Position numbers and translations under genes: made by a program. The notes beneath the pieces were generated by a model. It was not told the DNA's origin. It worked only from the letters and a program-made list of their open reading frames with translations, and searched no databases. This document shows positions 17,373 to 27,319 of a DNA stretch of 64,000 nucleotides, piece after piece (positions within the stretch are counted from its first letter, which is position 1; each line of letters begins with the position of its first letter). The stretch is taken from NCBI RefSeq assembly GCF_003335505.1, contig NZ_QPEX01000010.1:1116001-1180000 (forward strand). Reading direction: 5' to 3'. Source of the stretch: Bremerella cremea (GTDB taxonomy: Bacteria > Planctomycetota > Planctomycetia > Pirellulales > Pirellulaceae).

Positions 17373-17975
17373 ATGAACATAAAATACGTTTACATCGGAT
17401 TATTCGTTGTCCTTGCAGTTTTGATTGTTTCCAGTTGGGGAACGATCAATCCTTCATGGCAGATCAAAGACACGGATTGGATTGCGAAAGAAAGTCCTCA
17501 AGTCATCTCCGATGCGAAACGTATCCTCGACGGAATCCGAGAGAAAGACTTTACGTCCTCGTTCGAATTGATGGACCCTAAGCTGCTCCTTTCCGCAGAA
17601 GTGCCGCAGACATTCCAGCCTAGCTACCAAGACTATATCGATCATATTCAGCCAGAAAACGTTACGTTTGAGGAGATCTCGATAACGAGCGAGCCTAAGT
17701 TCTTTCGCTCGAAATACGATGACTTCGCGATACTACAAACGAAATCAATTCTTGTGTTTCGAGACAGTAAAACGGAGCAAGTCGGCTTCATCCTGGCGAG
17801 GCGAGGGCGTGAGGACCAACATTGGAAATACGCCGATTTCAGCGCTGGTTGGGTCAATGCCAAAGACATTGTCAGGTATCACTTTCCCGATCTGCCGAAG
17901 AACCTACCTATTCCCGACAGCAAGACTAAGTTTATTGCCCTAGAACTTGCCCCCTCGAAAGACACAACTCCCTGA
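17373..17975 (+). CDS. Membrane-anchored hypothetical protein
   Basis: A 200-residue protein I do not recognise. One hydrophobic segment (residues 4-23, VYIGLFVVLAVLIVSSWG) would anchor it in the membrane with the rest outside, or act as an uncleaved signal. The body has a helical part (ESPQVISDAKRILDGIREKD), then alternating strands (FEEISITSEPKFF, FAILQTKSILVFRD, QVGFILARRG, HWKYADFSAGWV) that suggest a small NTF2-like or SnoaL-like alpha-beta fold; this is a guess from pattern only. Base composition is lower in GC than its neighbours. The start at ATG 17373 follows a weak ribosome site. Confidence 0.6.
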   Translation: MNIKYVYIGLFVVLAVLIVSSWGTINPSWQIKDTDWIAKESPQVISDAKRILDGIREKDFTSSFELMDPKLLLSAEVPQTFQPSYQDYIDHIQPENVTFEEISITSEPKFFRSKYDDFAILQTKSILVFRDSKTEQVGFILARRGREDQHWKYADFSAGWVNAKDIVRYHFPDLPKNLPIPDSKTKFIALELAPSKDTTP

Positions 17976-18210
17976 AGCATATCGAGAATTCTCTGCGGTT
18001 AACCAACGCCCCCCTTGCTCCAATGCCGCCGCTTCCCCCACTTTCCGGGGAATTCTATTTGACGCCTGCGTCGTCGTAACCCAAGATACGGGCAGTAGCT
18101 TTGCCCTGAAGCGGATTCCCGATTTTAGGCCCAAGATTGCCGTAATCGCAGCGAATACCTCAGTGAAGATACTACTTCACATTTGCTTGTCGTTCTGAAA
18201 GGTCATTTCG

Positions 18211-18849
18211 ATGTACTGGGTATTTCTGGTTTGTGCCGTAATGGCCGGATCGGTGTTCGTGGTCCAGTTTCTCTTGGCCTTGTTGGGCGTAGGACTCGAC
18301 GAGTTCGATTTTCCAGATGACATTCCCGATGATATTCCGGACGATGTCCCGCATGATTTCACCAGCGATGCCCATGGCTCGACATGGCTGTTTGGAGTCA
18401 TCTCTTTTAAGACGGTGGTAACTGCGTTTACCTTTTTCGGTATCGCAGGCTTGGGCAGTCTCGCGGCTGATCTGGGCGAACCGCTTTCGTTTGTGATCGC
18501 CGTGGCAGTTGGATTGGCTGCGATGTATACCGTCCACTGGATCATGCAACTGCTGTATCGCTTGAACAGTGACGGCACCGTGCAAATTTACAACTCGGTG
18601 GGTTGCACCGGAAACGTTTACATTCCGATTCCTCCCATGAAGTCAGGCGTCGGCAAGATTCAACTTCGCGTTCAAGATCAGATCGTCGAATACGCCGCAC
18701 AAACGTCTTCTCACGAAAAACTGACTACCGGAACTCCGGTGGAAGTCATTGAAGTGATTAGTCCCACGATTGTCCTGGTAGAACCAATCGCGACTAGGTC
18801 ATCCGCTTCCTACCCAGCAGAACCGGAAGAAGCGGCAAATTCGCACTAG
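18211..18849 (+). CDS. NfeD/YuaF-like membrane protein, flotillin partner
   Basis: A 212-residue membrane protein with three helices (about 3-28, 60-83, 92-116) and a C-terminal OB-like domain (125-200; VGCTGNVYIPIPPMKSGVGKIQL, TGTPVEVIEVISPTIVLVEPI). NfeD-type proteins are coded next to flotillins and are thought to act with them in membrane microdomains; here the flotillin follows 128 bases later. An odd feature is the acidic repeat FPDDIPDDIPDDVPHDF (34-50) in the loop after helix 1, which is repetitive at the DNA level too. Start ATG at 18211. Confidence 0.8.
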   Translation: MYWVFLVCAVMAGSVFVVQFLLALLGVGLDEFDFPDDIPDDIPDDVPHDFTSDAHGSTWLFGVISFKTVVTAFTFFGIAGLGSLAADLGEPLSFVIAVAVGLAAMYTVHWIMQLLYRLNSDGTVQIYNSVGCTGNVYIPIPPMKSGVGKIQLRVQDQIVEYAAQTSSHEKLTTGTPVEVIEVISPTIVLVEPIATRSSASYPAEPEEAANSH

Positions 18850-18977
18850 CAGACTTCGTCCGTCTGTCTTCGATTCCCTCAGTTTTCGCTCAGCGTAACC
18901 TAAATAAACCTAGATATTCCTGCGCGCGGATTGCGCCAGCATCGAGCCCCCATCACAAGAAAGCGAGCTCAACAACC

Positions 18978-20690
18978 ATGCCTATTCTATTTGCACAAGG
19001 CCTTGAGGATTGGTCCGACAATCCTTACGTATGGCTAGCCGGTGGCGTCGTTCTGTTTTTGATGTTCCTGTTCTCCGTCTTTATTGCCATTGTCAAACAG
19101 TACCGGCGATGTCCCAGCAACCGCGTGCTGGTGGTGTACGGTTTGTCGCGAAACGGTAAGTCGTCGCAAACGGTGCATGGTGGGGCAAAGTTTGTGATTC
19201 CTTTGGTTCAGGACTACGCCTACCTTAGCCTGGAACCAATCCAAATCGAAATTCCGCTGCGTGGTGCTCTTTCCTCGGAAAACATCCGCGTGAACGTGCC
19301 GAGCTGCTTCACCGTGGCCATCGGCACCACGCCCGGCGTGATGGACAACGCTGCTGTCCGTTTGCTTGGTTTGACCACCAACGAAATCCGTAAGCAGGCA
19401 GAAGAACTTATCTTCGGTCAACTGCGTCAGGTGATTGCCTCGATGCGGATTGAAGAAATCAACCGCGATCGCGATACGTTTCTAGAGCACATCCAGCGCA
19501 GCTTGGAACCGGAACTCAATAAGATCGGGCTTTGCTTGATCAACGTGAACATCACCGACATCACCGACGAGTCTGGCTACATCGATGCCATCGGTCAAAA
19601 GGCGGCTTCGCTCGCGATTCAGCAAGCCCGTGGCGACGTGGCCGACAACGAAAAGATGGGCGAAATCCGCGTCACCTCGGCCCAACGCGACCGGGAAGTG
19701 GAAGTCGCCAACGCCACCAAGGCTCGGATGATTGGTACGCGTGAAGCCGAACGCGAACAAGCAATTCGCATTGCCGAACTCGACAAAGAACAAACGGTCG
19801 GCGAACGGGCTGCCGAGTACGAACGTGAAGCGAAGGTGAAAGATGCCGAGCGTGAAAAGCGTATCCGCATTGCTGACGCCGACGCTGCCGCCACCGTGGG
19901 TGAACGCAGCGCCCAGTTCGATCAGGAAGCTGCCGTTAAAGACGCCGAACGAGAAAAGCGTATCAAGATCGCCGAAGCCGATGCTGCTGCAATCGAAGGG
20001 GAAAACCTCTCGGAAGCGAAAGTCGCCAAGTCAAAAGCCGAACTCGCCGTCAAGCGAGCCGAAGCGTACGAGTTGGGTGAAATTCGCAAACGCGAAGCAG
20101 ATGGTGCGGTGAAAGAAGCCGAAAACCGCGCCCTCGCCAAAGCGGCTATTGCCGAAGCAGAACGTGTGGAAGCAGAAAAGCGAGCATTACTAGAAGCCCC
20201 TGCCAAAGCCGAAAAAGCCAAGATCGAAGTCGATTCGTCTGCTGAAGCTGCCCGACGTCGTATCATTGCCCAAGCCGAAGCCGACGCGATCTACGCCAAA
20301 CTGGAAGCCGAAGCTCGCGGTGAATATGAAAAGCTGGCCAAGAAGGGTGCTGGTTTGAAAGCGATTGTCGAGGCCTGTGGTAGCAGCAAGGAAGCCTTCC
20401 AACTGTTGCTCTTAGAGCATCTCGACAACCTGGCGGAATCGTCCGCCAAGGCAATCTCGAACATCAAGTTCGACAAGGTGGTTGTCTGGGAAGGAGGCAA
20501 CCAGAATGGACGCTCGAACACAGCCGATTGGCTCAGTGGGATGGCCAAGACTTTGCCCCCAATGATGCAGGTCATGAAAGACATCGGCGGAGTCGAACTG
20601 CCAGAGGCCTTGATCCGTTACGCCGAAGACCCCGAGTCGCTGGCCAACGGCAAAAACAAGCCATCCGAAGCGGAACCTTCCGCCAACTAA
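18978..20690 (+). CDS. Flotillin-like SPFH domain protein
   Basis: A 570-residue flotillin. An N-terminal membrane segment (18-39) precedes the SPFH/band-7 domain (about 44-215). Residues 215-430 are a long Ala/Glu/Lys-rich coiled coil, and the C-terminal part (430-540) contains the Gly/Ala oligomerisation region. Flotillins assemble into large membrane rafts-like complexes and affect fluidity and signalling. Within the coiled coil, residues 274-306 and 307-339 are a tandem 33-residue repeat (VGERAAEYEREAKVKDAER against VGERSAQFDQEAAVKDAER). It lies behind the NfeD-like gene and ends at a hairpin. Confidence 0.93.
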   Translation: MPILFAQGLEDWSDNPYVWLAGGVVLFLMFLFSVFIAIVKQYRRCPSNRVLVVYGLSRNGKSSQTVHGGAKFVIPLVQDYAYLSLEPIQIEIPLRGALSSENIRVNVPSCFTVAIGTTPGVMDNAAVRLLGLTTNEIRKQAEELIFGQLRQVIASMRIEEINRDRDTFLEHIQRSLEPELNKIGLCLINVNITDITDESGYIDAIGQKAASLAIQQARGDVADNEKMGEIRVTSAQRDREVEVANATKARMIGTREAEREQAIRIAELDKEQTVGERAAEYEREAKVKDAEREKRIRIADADAAATVGERSAQFDQEAAVKDAEREKRIKIAEADAAAIEGENLSEAKVAKSKAELAVKRAEAYELGEIRKREADGAVKEAENRALAKAAIAEAERVEAEKRALLEAPAKAEKAKIEVDSSAEAARRRIIAQAEADAIYAKLEAEARGEYEKLAKKGAGLKAIVEACGSSKEAFQLLLLEHLDNLAESSAKAISNIKFDKVVVWEGGNQNGRSNTADWLSGMAKTLPPMMQVMKDIGGVELPEALIRYAEDPESLANGKNKPSEAEPSAN

Positions 20691-20715
20691 GCGGCAGTAT
20701 CAGTCAAAAACAGAA

Positions 20716-20745
20716 AACGGGCCACGCTTGATTGCGTGGTCCGTT
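20716..20745 (+). terminator. Hairpin terminator after the flotillin gene
   Basis: A 12-bp stem with a single G-T pair (AACGGGCCACGC with GCGTGGTCCGTT) around a 6-base loop, followed by a T-rich stretch, 26 bases after the flotillin stop. Confidence 0.75.
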
Positions 20746-20816
20746 ATTGCTTCTTGTCGGCCCTGCTCGCGTTTTGCCTCGGTTTACCACGTTGCAGCAA
20801 GCCCAGCGACGCGTCG

Positions 20817-21863
20817 TTACATGTTTAGTCCATCCAAAGCGTCGTTGATGGTACCCAGGTAAAAAAAGGCCAGCTTAAAAATAGCGATGGCGATTACCCC
20901 CATGACTAGCATCGAGACCGCCACGCCCCCGATGATCGCTAACGTATTCATGGCCGCCCGGGCTTTCTCGAAATAGAGTTCCGAGAGTTTCAACATCGAC
21001 TCCGACAACGTACCGGAAATCTCGCCGGTTTCGACCACGTCTAAAAAATCGTGTGGAAAGCAGTTTGTCCGACGCAAGATCTCGCTGACTTCATCTCCGG
21101 AAAGTAGTTCACGATCGATCTGATCGGCATATTGCATGTAGTAATAGGTGTGGGTTGCTTCCAACGAAAGTCGCATTGAATTCCGAATATCCATCCCCCC
21201 GCCGATGGTCAGCCCCAAAGCCCAGGCCATGCGAGCCAAACAGAGCGTGCGGATGGGTGGACCTATGCCAGGAATGCTCATGGTCAATCGATCGAGCTGG
21301 AGAAACCCCAGTCTCCCGCGTGACCACAAAAGATAAACGACCCACAGGCCCAGGAAAAACGTTCCGATAATCAAGCAATAGTCGATAAGCCCTTGCACGC
21401 CTAACAACCCGAGCCCTAGCGGGTCGACGGTCCTCTCGTTCATTTCCGAGATGAACCCCATTACGAAAATCAGGATGCCAATTATCAAAATCGCCAATCC
21501 AAGCTGAATCAAAGGCCACGTGATAGAAGCCAGAAAAGAGTTGCGTAATTTCAGTTGATGCTCGTACTGATCGGCCAGTTCTAGAAAGATCCTATCCAAG
21601 TGGCCGGTATCCTCCCCCAGCTTGATCATCTGGCGAAACAGCTTCGGGAAGTAATCCCCGGTGAAGTTGATCGCCTCGTGCATCTGGTGCCCTTCGTCAA
21701 TACTCTCGCAAATCGACTCCATCACATGCTTCATCGAGCCCGAGGCACGTTCGGCTTCGCGCTGCCAGACACGACGAATATCGACTCCGGCATGCAATTG
21801 ATTGCCTACGCGGCGGCAAAGTTGGATCAGGTTCGACTTACTAATACGCGGGGAGAATAACAT
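20817..21863 (-). CDS. Type II secretion system F (GspF/PilC) family membrane protein
   Basis: A 348-residue inner-membrane platform protein like GspF or PilC, which couples a secretion ATPase to pilin-type fibres. The two tandem T2SSF domains are visible: the first (about 8-125) with LFRQMIKLGEDTGHLDRIFLELADQYE, the second (about 215-335) with FLDVVETGEISGTLSESMLKLSELYFE; each GE.TG/GE.SG motif is conserved. Three hydrophobic helices follow the usual pattern (about 122-150, 165-185 and 315-340). The start is the ATG at 21863; the frame stays open upstream but the extra segment is not family-like. No GspE or pilin gene is adjacent, so it is an orphan copy. Confidence 0.87.
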   Translation of the reverse strand: MLFSPRISKSNLIQLCRRVGNQLHAGVDIRRVWQREAERASGSMKHVMESICESIDEGHQMHEAINFTGDYFPKLFRQMIKLGEDTGHLDRIFLELADQYEHQLKLRNSFLASITWPLIQLGLAILIIGILIFVMGFISEMNERTVDPLGLGLLGVQGLIDYCLIIGTFFLGLWVVYLLWSRGRLGFLQLDRLTMSIPGIGPPIRTLCLARMAWALGLTIGGGMDIRNSMRLSLEATHTYYYMQYADQIDRELLSGDEVSEILRRTNCFPHDFLDVVETGEISGTLSESMLKLSELYFEKARAAMNTLAIIGGVAVSMLVMGVIAIAIFKLAFFYLGTINDALDGLNM

Positions 21864-22148
21864 TTGGGTGTCCCAAAAGTGGAAATGACTCTTTCCATCA
21901 TGCGAAAGGGGCCCATCGAACGCAACTACGGCGTTTGCCTGGTTCCAGTTGCAGCGAATGTACCAACCGTCCTGACCATGCGAGTTACACGATTGTGCGC
22001 TATTGCCAATCAACTAATTAAAGAAGTTTGGCTAAAGCAGCCGGAAACTCTCTGCCAGAAGAAGGAGTTGGCTCTATGGTTTCTTTCAGCAGCACGATCG
22101 GCCTGCGGTTGATCGCATGAACTTGCCGACACTGGGAAATAGGGAAGA

Positions 22149-23324
22149 ATGATGAAAAGTCCACTTTGGTTGGGTATTATCGCGTTTTCGACCTTCGCTT
22201 TCATCATCTCCGAGTGCGACGCTGGTCCTCGTGGTGGTGGACGTCAGCAACCAACGCGTTCTACAGGTGGTGGCGTAAACCGTACCTCGCCCAGCCATGT
22301 GAGTCGGCCCCATAGCTCCAACCTCACCCCTGGCTCGCGTGAACCCTCTTCCCGCGCAGGCAACCGAGATCTCAGTGGCCGTGATTTAGGAAGTCGTGAC
22401 CTCAGCAATCGCAACCTCGGCGACCGCAACCTTTCCGGCCACGATAAACTCTCGAATACCTTGGAAGGCAAAACGTTCAATCGCGGCGAACTAGGCAGCC
22501 GTTCTTCCCTTTCGCAAGATAAACTGAACGATTTCCTGGGCCTCTCAGGCGGTGACAAAGATCGTACCCAGCTCAAAGATCGGCAACCAGGCGAGAACCG
22601 TCAGCAGCAATTCGACAACAAGCAACAAAATCGAGACGATCGCCAGAACGACCGGCGTTCCGAATTCGACCAAACGAAGCAAAACGTTTCGCAGCGATCC
22701 AGCGACATCTACCACAACGTTTCTCAGCAGTGGGCTAACAAACCAGAACCGTTCACCACGTCGTGGTATTCGCAGCATCCCAACGCCTGGCGATACTCGC
22801 ACCCACATGCCGATGCGTGGGCAGCCGCCAGCTTCGGGGCGTTAACCGGTTGGGTCGCTGGCGTCGCCTCGACCCCGGTTAGCTATTCGTACAACGAGTC
22901 GAACGTCTATGTTGCCGGAGACGAAACGTCAGCAGCCACTTCAGAGCAACAAGCCCAAGAAGCTCAGCAGTTGTCGCAAACGGCAACGCCTGCCAATTCC
23001 GACGAGCAGTGGCTTCCGGTCGGCGTCTATGCGTTGGTTCAAGGGGACGAAACCCAATCGCAGATGCTTATGCAAATCTCGATCAGCAAAAGCGGCCAGA
23101 TCAGTGGCTCGTACTACAACGTCCTGTCTGATAACAGCCAACCTCTTTCCGGTTCACTCGACAAGAAAACCCAGCAAGTAGCTTGGACCGTTGCCGGGAA
23201 CCAAAAAGCGGTTTTCCAAACCGATTTGAACAGTCTGACCCAACAGGAAACGCCTGTCGTCGTTCGCTACGATGACGGCACCGCACATCAAATGACGTTA
23301 GTCCGCCTGCCCGATAATTCGTAA
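22149..23324 (+). CDS. Secreted low-complexity protein with pentapeptide-like repeats
   Basis: A 391-residue exported protein (signal peptide to about residue 25, SECDA-GP). Residues 26-70 are Gly/Ser/Arg-rich. From 71 to about 130 there are about a dozen five-residue units of the form (D/N)L-x-x-x, such as DLSGR, DLGSR, DLSNR, NLGDR and NLSGH, the spacing of pentapeptide repeats, which form a right-handed beta helix. A Gln/Asp/Arg-rich stretch follows (140-175), then a conserved-looking globular C-terminal domain (about 280-391, WLPVGVYALVQGDETQSQM, SGSYYNVLSDNSQPLSGSL, VVVRYDDGT). I do not know a name for the C-terminal domain. Terminated by the hairpin at 23358. Confidence 0.65.
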   Translation: MMKSPLWLGIIAFSTFAFIISECDAGPRGGGRQQPTRSTGGGVNRTSPSHVSRPHSSNLTPGSREPSSRAGNRDLSGRDLGSRDLSNRNLGDRNLSGHDKLSNTLEGKTFNRGELGSRSSLSQDKLNDFLGLSGGDKDRTQLKDRQPGENRQQQFDNKQQNRDDRQNDRRSEFDQTKQNVSQRSSDIYHNVSQQWANKPEPFTTSWYSQHPNAWRYSHPHADAWAAASFGALTGWVAGVASTPVSYSYNESNVYVAGDETSAATSEQQAQEAQQLSQTATPANSDEQWLPVGVYALVQGDETQSQMLMQISISKSGQISGSYYNVLSDNSQPLSGSLDKKTQQVAWTVAGNQKAVFQTDLNSLTQQETPVVVRYDDGTAHQMTLVRLPDNS

Positions 23325-23357
23325 CTCTCAATCACTCCTCAGAAACTTGGTCGCGGA

Positions 23358-23388
23358 GAAGCCTGGCTGCCATGTGCAACCAGGCTTC
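23358..23388 (+). terminator. Rho-independent terminator before tyrA
   Basis: A perfect 9-bp stem (GAAGCCTGG with CCAGGCTTC) with a 13-base loop, followed by TTCCTTTCTT, 33 bases after the secreted protein's stop. Confidence 0.8.
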
Positions 23389-23534
23389 TTCCTTTCTTGG
23401 TTTCTGGGGCAATCAACGTGTTTACGGAAGGTATCCCAGAAATCCCTTCGCATGGTCGTCTCATTGGTGTTGATCTTGTTATAATCTTCGTTTTCGCACC
23501 TTAAACGACTATTAGACCAACGCGTAACGTCCTT

Positions 23535-24392
23535 ATGCCTGATTTCCAGCAAATCGCAATCCTTGGCGTAGGCCTAATTGGAGGCTCGATTGGGCTTGCT
23601 GCGCAGAAGCGTCACGTCACCGACAAGGTTGTCGGAATTGGTCGCAACGAAGAGCGTCTGGCCAGAGCCCAACGCCAAGGGTGCATCACCGAGGGAACCA
23701 CCGACTGGCAGGCCGGGATTCGCGGGGCCGATTTGATTGTGGTTTGCTCGCCTGTCGAATCGATTGCGCCGCTTGTCGAACAGCTAGTCCCCTTTTGCCA
23801 GCCTGGCACGATCATTACCGACGCCGGCAGCACCAAACAGAGCATTGTCGACACCCTCCATTCGAGCGAGTCGGTCCGTGGTCGCAAGGATGTCTATTTC
23901 GTTGGCAGCCACCCCATGGCCGGCAGCGACAAGAGCGGTTCCGACTATGCCCAGGCCGATCTATTCGATAAACGGGTCACAATCGTTACCCCGGTCGCCG
24001 AAACGGATCGAACTGCCCAGGCAAGTGTGCGCAAATTCTGGGAATCTTTGGGAAGCCAGGTTCTGGAAATGAGCCCCGCTCAGCACGACGCTGGCGTAGC
24101 CCTTACCAGCCACTTACCCCACGTTATTGCTAGTCTTTTGGCGGCATCCACCCCGGAAACGCTGTTAGAGCTGACCAGTACGGGTTGGGCCGATACAACC
24201 AGGGTAGCCAGTGGAGACGTCGAATTGTGGCGTCAGATCCTCTCTACCAACCGGGGCCACGTCTTGCAGACGCTAGCGAACTTTGAGAAATTGCTAACTG
24301 CCTTCCGGGCGTCGCTGGAAGCGGGTCAGGACGAGCACTGGATTAAGCTCTTAGAACAGGGAAAGCACCACCGTGACATTGTGGGAAGTTGA
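23535..24392 (+). CDS. tyrA: Prephenate dehydrogenase
   Basis: Converts prephenate to 4-hydroxyphenylpyruvate with NAD(P)+ in tyrosine synthesis. The 285-residue protein has the N-terminal Rossmann motif [10 protein letters not shown] (residues 11-20) and the family signature [11 protein letters not shown], with the conserved histidine of the active site, then the helical dimerisation domain (about 170-280; [30 protein letters not shown]). No ACT or chorismate mutase domain is attached. The gene overlaps the purL start by 20 bases, so the two are probably translated from one transcript although they serve different pathways. Confidence 0.95.
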   Translation: MPDFQQIAILGVGLIGGSIGLAAQKRHVTDKVVGIGRNEERLARAQRQGCITEGTTDWQAGIRGADLIVVCSPVESIAPLVEQLVPFCQPGTIITDAGSTKQSIVDTLHSSESVRGRKDVYFVGSHPMAGSDKSGSDYAQADLFDKRVTIVTPVAETDRTAQASVRKFWESLGSQVLEMSPAQHDAGVALTSHLPHVIASLLAASTPETLLELTSTGWADTTRVASGDVELWRQILSTNRGHVLQTLANFEKLLTAFRASLEAGQDEHWIKLLEQGKHHRDIVGS

Positions 24393-27297
24393 TATCTATC
24401 CCGCTTCGGGACACGTCGATCGCTTGGCCGCTGCCATCGTTGCCGACGCCGAAGACCTGCAAATTGCCACCCACCTCGAAATCGCCACGGCACACGGATT
24501 TCTGGTCCAAGCAGACTTTGGAGCCGAACATATCCAATTGCTGGCCGATCAGTTGCTGGTCGACAACGTGGTCGAAAAGGCCATCGTCGCTCAGGCAGGG
24601 GAAGCAATCCTAGCAGAAGCCCCGTCAAATCTTTACGACCGTTTGATCCACGTGATGCCCAAACCGGGCGTGATGGATCCGGTTGCTCAAAGCACCCAGG
24701 GAGCGATCGCCGATTTCGGCAAACCAGCCGAAGCGGTCCGCACCTTCCGCAAATACTGGATAGGCGGTCTCGACGATCAACAAACCGAGCGGCTGACCAC
24801 CAAGCTGCTGGCCAACGATTCGGTCGAACAAGTCATCCACGGCCCGATCGATCTCGAACGGCTTTCGTTCGGCAAATCGCAACCGTTCGAGCTGAAAACG
24901 GTAGGCATTCGCGCCCTAGACGACGAAGGGCTGCAGAAACTGAGCAAAGAGGGGCAGTTGTACCTCACGCTCGTTGAAATGCAAACGATTCAAAACTACT
25001 TCCAAGAGCTGGGCCGCGATCCAACCGACATCGAGCTGGAAACCGTCGCCCAAACTTGGAGCGAGCATTGCAGCCACAAAACCTTGGCCGGCAAAATCGC
25101 TTACAAAGACGACCAGCAAGAGCTTCGCTTCGACAATATGTTGAAGGAAACCATCTTCGCTGCCACCCAGCAGATCCGGAAAACCCTGGGTGAAAACGAT
25201 TGGTGCGTGAGCGTGTTTAAAGACAACGCCGGCATCGTCACTTTCAACGACGAATACAATGTCTGTTTCAAGGTTGAAACGCACAATCATCCGAGTGCCT
25301 TAGAACCTTACGGTGGTGCCAACACCGGTATCGGTGGTGTCATTCGCGATCCGATGGGTACCGGCATGGGTGCCAAGCCGATCTGCAATACCGATGTCTT
25401 CTGTTTCGCGCCGCCAGAAACCGACCCGGCCAGCCTCCCGCCAGGAGTGCTCCATCCGCGTCGCGTGATGAAGGGAGTCGTTAGTGGTGTTCGCGATTAC
25501 GGCAACCGCATGGGGATTCCCACGGTCAATGGCGCCGTTTATTTCGACGAACGTTACCTCGGTAATCCCCTGGTTTACTGCGGTAACGTCGGTTTGATTC
25601 CTGTGGAGATGTCCTTCAAAGAAGTCAAGCCAAACGACCTGATCGTAGCTGTTGGTGGCCGGACCGGACGCGACGGTATTCACGGGGCAACCTTCAGCTC
25701 GGCAGAATTGACCAGCGAAAGCGAATCGCTTTCTGGTGGTGCGGTTCAAATCGGCAACGCGATTACCGAGAAAATGGTGCTCGACGTCTTGCTGGAAGCC
25801 AGAGATCGAAACCTCTACAACGCAGTTACCGACTGCGGAGCTGGTGGTTTTTCGAGTGCTGTTGGCGAAATGGGCGAAGAACTAGGCGCCGAAGTTTGGC
25901 TCGACAAAGCGCCACTCAAATACGAAGGCCTTTCCTACACCGAAATCTGGATCAGCGAAGCGCAAGAACGCATGGTCCTGGCGGTTCCGGAAGAGAAATG
26001 GCCCGAACTAGAAGCCTTGTTTGCTTCAGAAGGCAGCGAAGCGGTCGTGCTGGGTAAGTTCGTCCCGACCGGCAACTTAAAGCTAACCTACAACGGCGAA
26101 ACGGTGGGCGAACTTGATATGCGGTTCCTACACGACGGGCGTCCTCCCATCGTCCGCGACGCCGTCTTCACCCCGCCCCAGACACAGCCGCTGGAAGTTA
26201 GCAGCGAAGATGCTGGCGAACTGGGGAACGATCTCCGCAAGATTCTCAGCTCGTTGAACGTGGCCAGCAAAGAGTGGATCATTCGCCAATACGATCACGA
26301 GGTCCAAGGAGGCAGCGTGATCAAGCCGTTGGTCGGTGTTAAGAACGACGGCCCCAGCGATGCCGCCGTCGTTCGGCCGGTACTTAACAGCCGCAAAGGG
26401 ATTGTTCTTTCCTGTGGCATGAACCCGCGTTTTGGCGACTTCGATCCTTACGACATGGCGGCTAGTGCCATCGACGAAGCGATCCGCAACTGTGTAGCCG
26501 TTGGTGCCGATCCGACCAAGATCGCGATCCTCGACAACTTCTGCTGGGGTTATACCGACCGGCCAGAAACGCTCGGAACGCTGGTTCGTGCCGCGTTGGC
26601 TTGCCGCGACATGGCCTTGGCCCTCGGTACACCGTTCATCAGCGGTAAGGACAGCTTAAACAACGAGTTCAGCTACTTTGACGAGCATGGTGAAAAGCAA
26701 ACCATTGCGATTCCGCCAACCTTGCTCATTAGTGCAATGGGGCAAGTCGAAGATGTTTCGACTTGCGTCACGATGGACCTTAAGTCCGCCGGAAATTTGC
26801 TGTATTTGGTTGGCCTCACCAAAGAGGAAATGGGTGGTTCGCACTGGTCGCTCATCCACGAAAAGCTCGGCGGTCAGGTGCCTCAAGTCGATACCGCACT
26901 TTCCCAAAAGGTGTTCGCTGGTATTCATGCTGCCATTCAAGCTGGCAGCGTGACGGCCTGTCACGACTTGTCGGAAGGTGGTTTGGCAGTGGCCTTAGCA
27001 GAAATGGCTTTTGCCGGTGGCTTGGGTGTCGACGTTCAGCTCGATAAAATTCCGCACGAGCTAACCTCACCATCTGCCGTTGCCCTTCTTTTCAGCGAAT
27101 CGAATACACGTTTCGTTTGCGAAGTGCCGGAAGAACACGCCGAGAAGTTTGAAGCAGCCCTGGCAGATGCCCCCTTCGCAGCAATCGGTTATGTTGCTCA
27201 GCACAAAGAACTGGTCGTCAAAACAGAGGGCCAAGCGTTACTCGACGAGCCAATCGAACTGCTGAAACAGGCTTGGCAAGCTCCCCTCAACTGGTAG
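24373..27297 (+). CDS. purL: Phosphoribosylformylglycinamidine synthase, PurL with fused PurS-like modules
   Basis: The ATP-dependent synthetase part of FGAM synthase in purine synthesis; it uses ammonia from PurQ, whose gene follows 22 bases later. At 974 residues it is larger than the PurL of PurS-L-Q systems (about 740). The extra N-terminus looks like two PurS-like modules: residues 1-73, and 90-159 with [20 protein letters not shown]. The synthetase core follows, with the conserved WSEHCSHKT motif, [22 protein letters not shown], and in the second half [15 protein letters not shown]. The start is GTG at 24373, inside the end of tyrA. PurS normally bridges PurL and PurQ, so the fusion keeps this bridge on one chain. 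Confidence 0.95.
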   Translation: MTLWEVDIYPASGHVDRLAAAIVADAEDLQIATHLEIATAHGFLVQADFGAEHIQLLADQLLVDNVVEKAIVAQAGEAILAEAPSNLYDRLIHVMPKPGVMDPVAQSTQGAIADFGKPAEAVRTFRKYWIGGLDDQQTERLTTKLLANDSVEQVIHGPIDLERLSFGKSQPFELKTVGIRALDDEGLQKLSKEGQLYLTLVEMQTIQNYFQELGRDPTDIELETVAQTWSEHCSHKTLAGKIAYKDDQQELRFDNMLKETIFAATQQIRKTLGENDWCVSVFKDNAGIVTFNDEYNVCFKVETHNHPSALEPYGGANTGIGGVIRDPMGTGMGAKPICNTDVFCFAPPETDPASLPPGVLHPRRVMKGVVSGVRDYGNRMGIPTVNGAVYFDERYLGNPLVYCGNVGLIPVEMSFKEVKPNDLIVAVGGRTGRDGIHGATFSSAELTSESESLSGGAVQIGNAITEKMVLDVLLEARDRNLYNAVTDCGAGGFSSAVGEMGEELGAEVWLDKAPLKYEGLSYTEIWISEAQERMVLAVPEEKWPELEALFASEGSEAVVLGKFVPTGNLKLTYNGETVGELDMRFLHDGRPPIVRDAVFTPPQTQPLEVSSEDAGELGNDLRKILSSLNVASKEWIIRQYDHEVQGGSVIKPLVGVKNDGPSDAAVVRPVLNSRKGIVLSCGMNPRFGDFDPYDMAASAIDEAIRNCVAVGADPTKIAILDNFCWGYTDRPETLGTLVRAALACRDMALALGTPFISGKDSLNNEFSYFDEHGEKQTIAIPPTLLISAMGQVEDVSTCVTMDLKSAGNLLYLVGLTKEEMGGSHWSLIHEKLGGQVPQVDTALSQKVFAGIHAAIQAGSVTACHDLSEGGLAVALAEMAFAGGLGVDVQLDKIPHELTSPSAVALLFSESNTRFVCEVPEEHAEKFEAALADAPFAAIGYVAQHKELVVKTEGQALLDEPIELLKQAWQAPLNW

Positions 27298-27319
27298 GTA
27301 TACGGAAAGATTTCTCGCC

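Noticed and set aside
24916-25290. Minus-strand frames within purL
   Set aside because: All lie opposite conserved PurL motifs and have no own signals.
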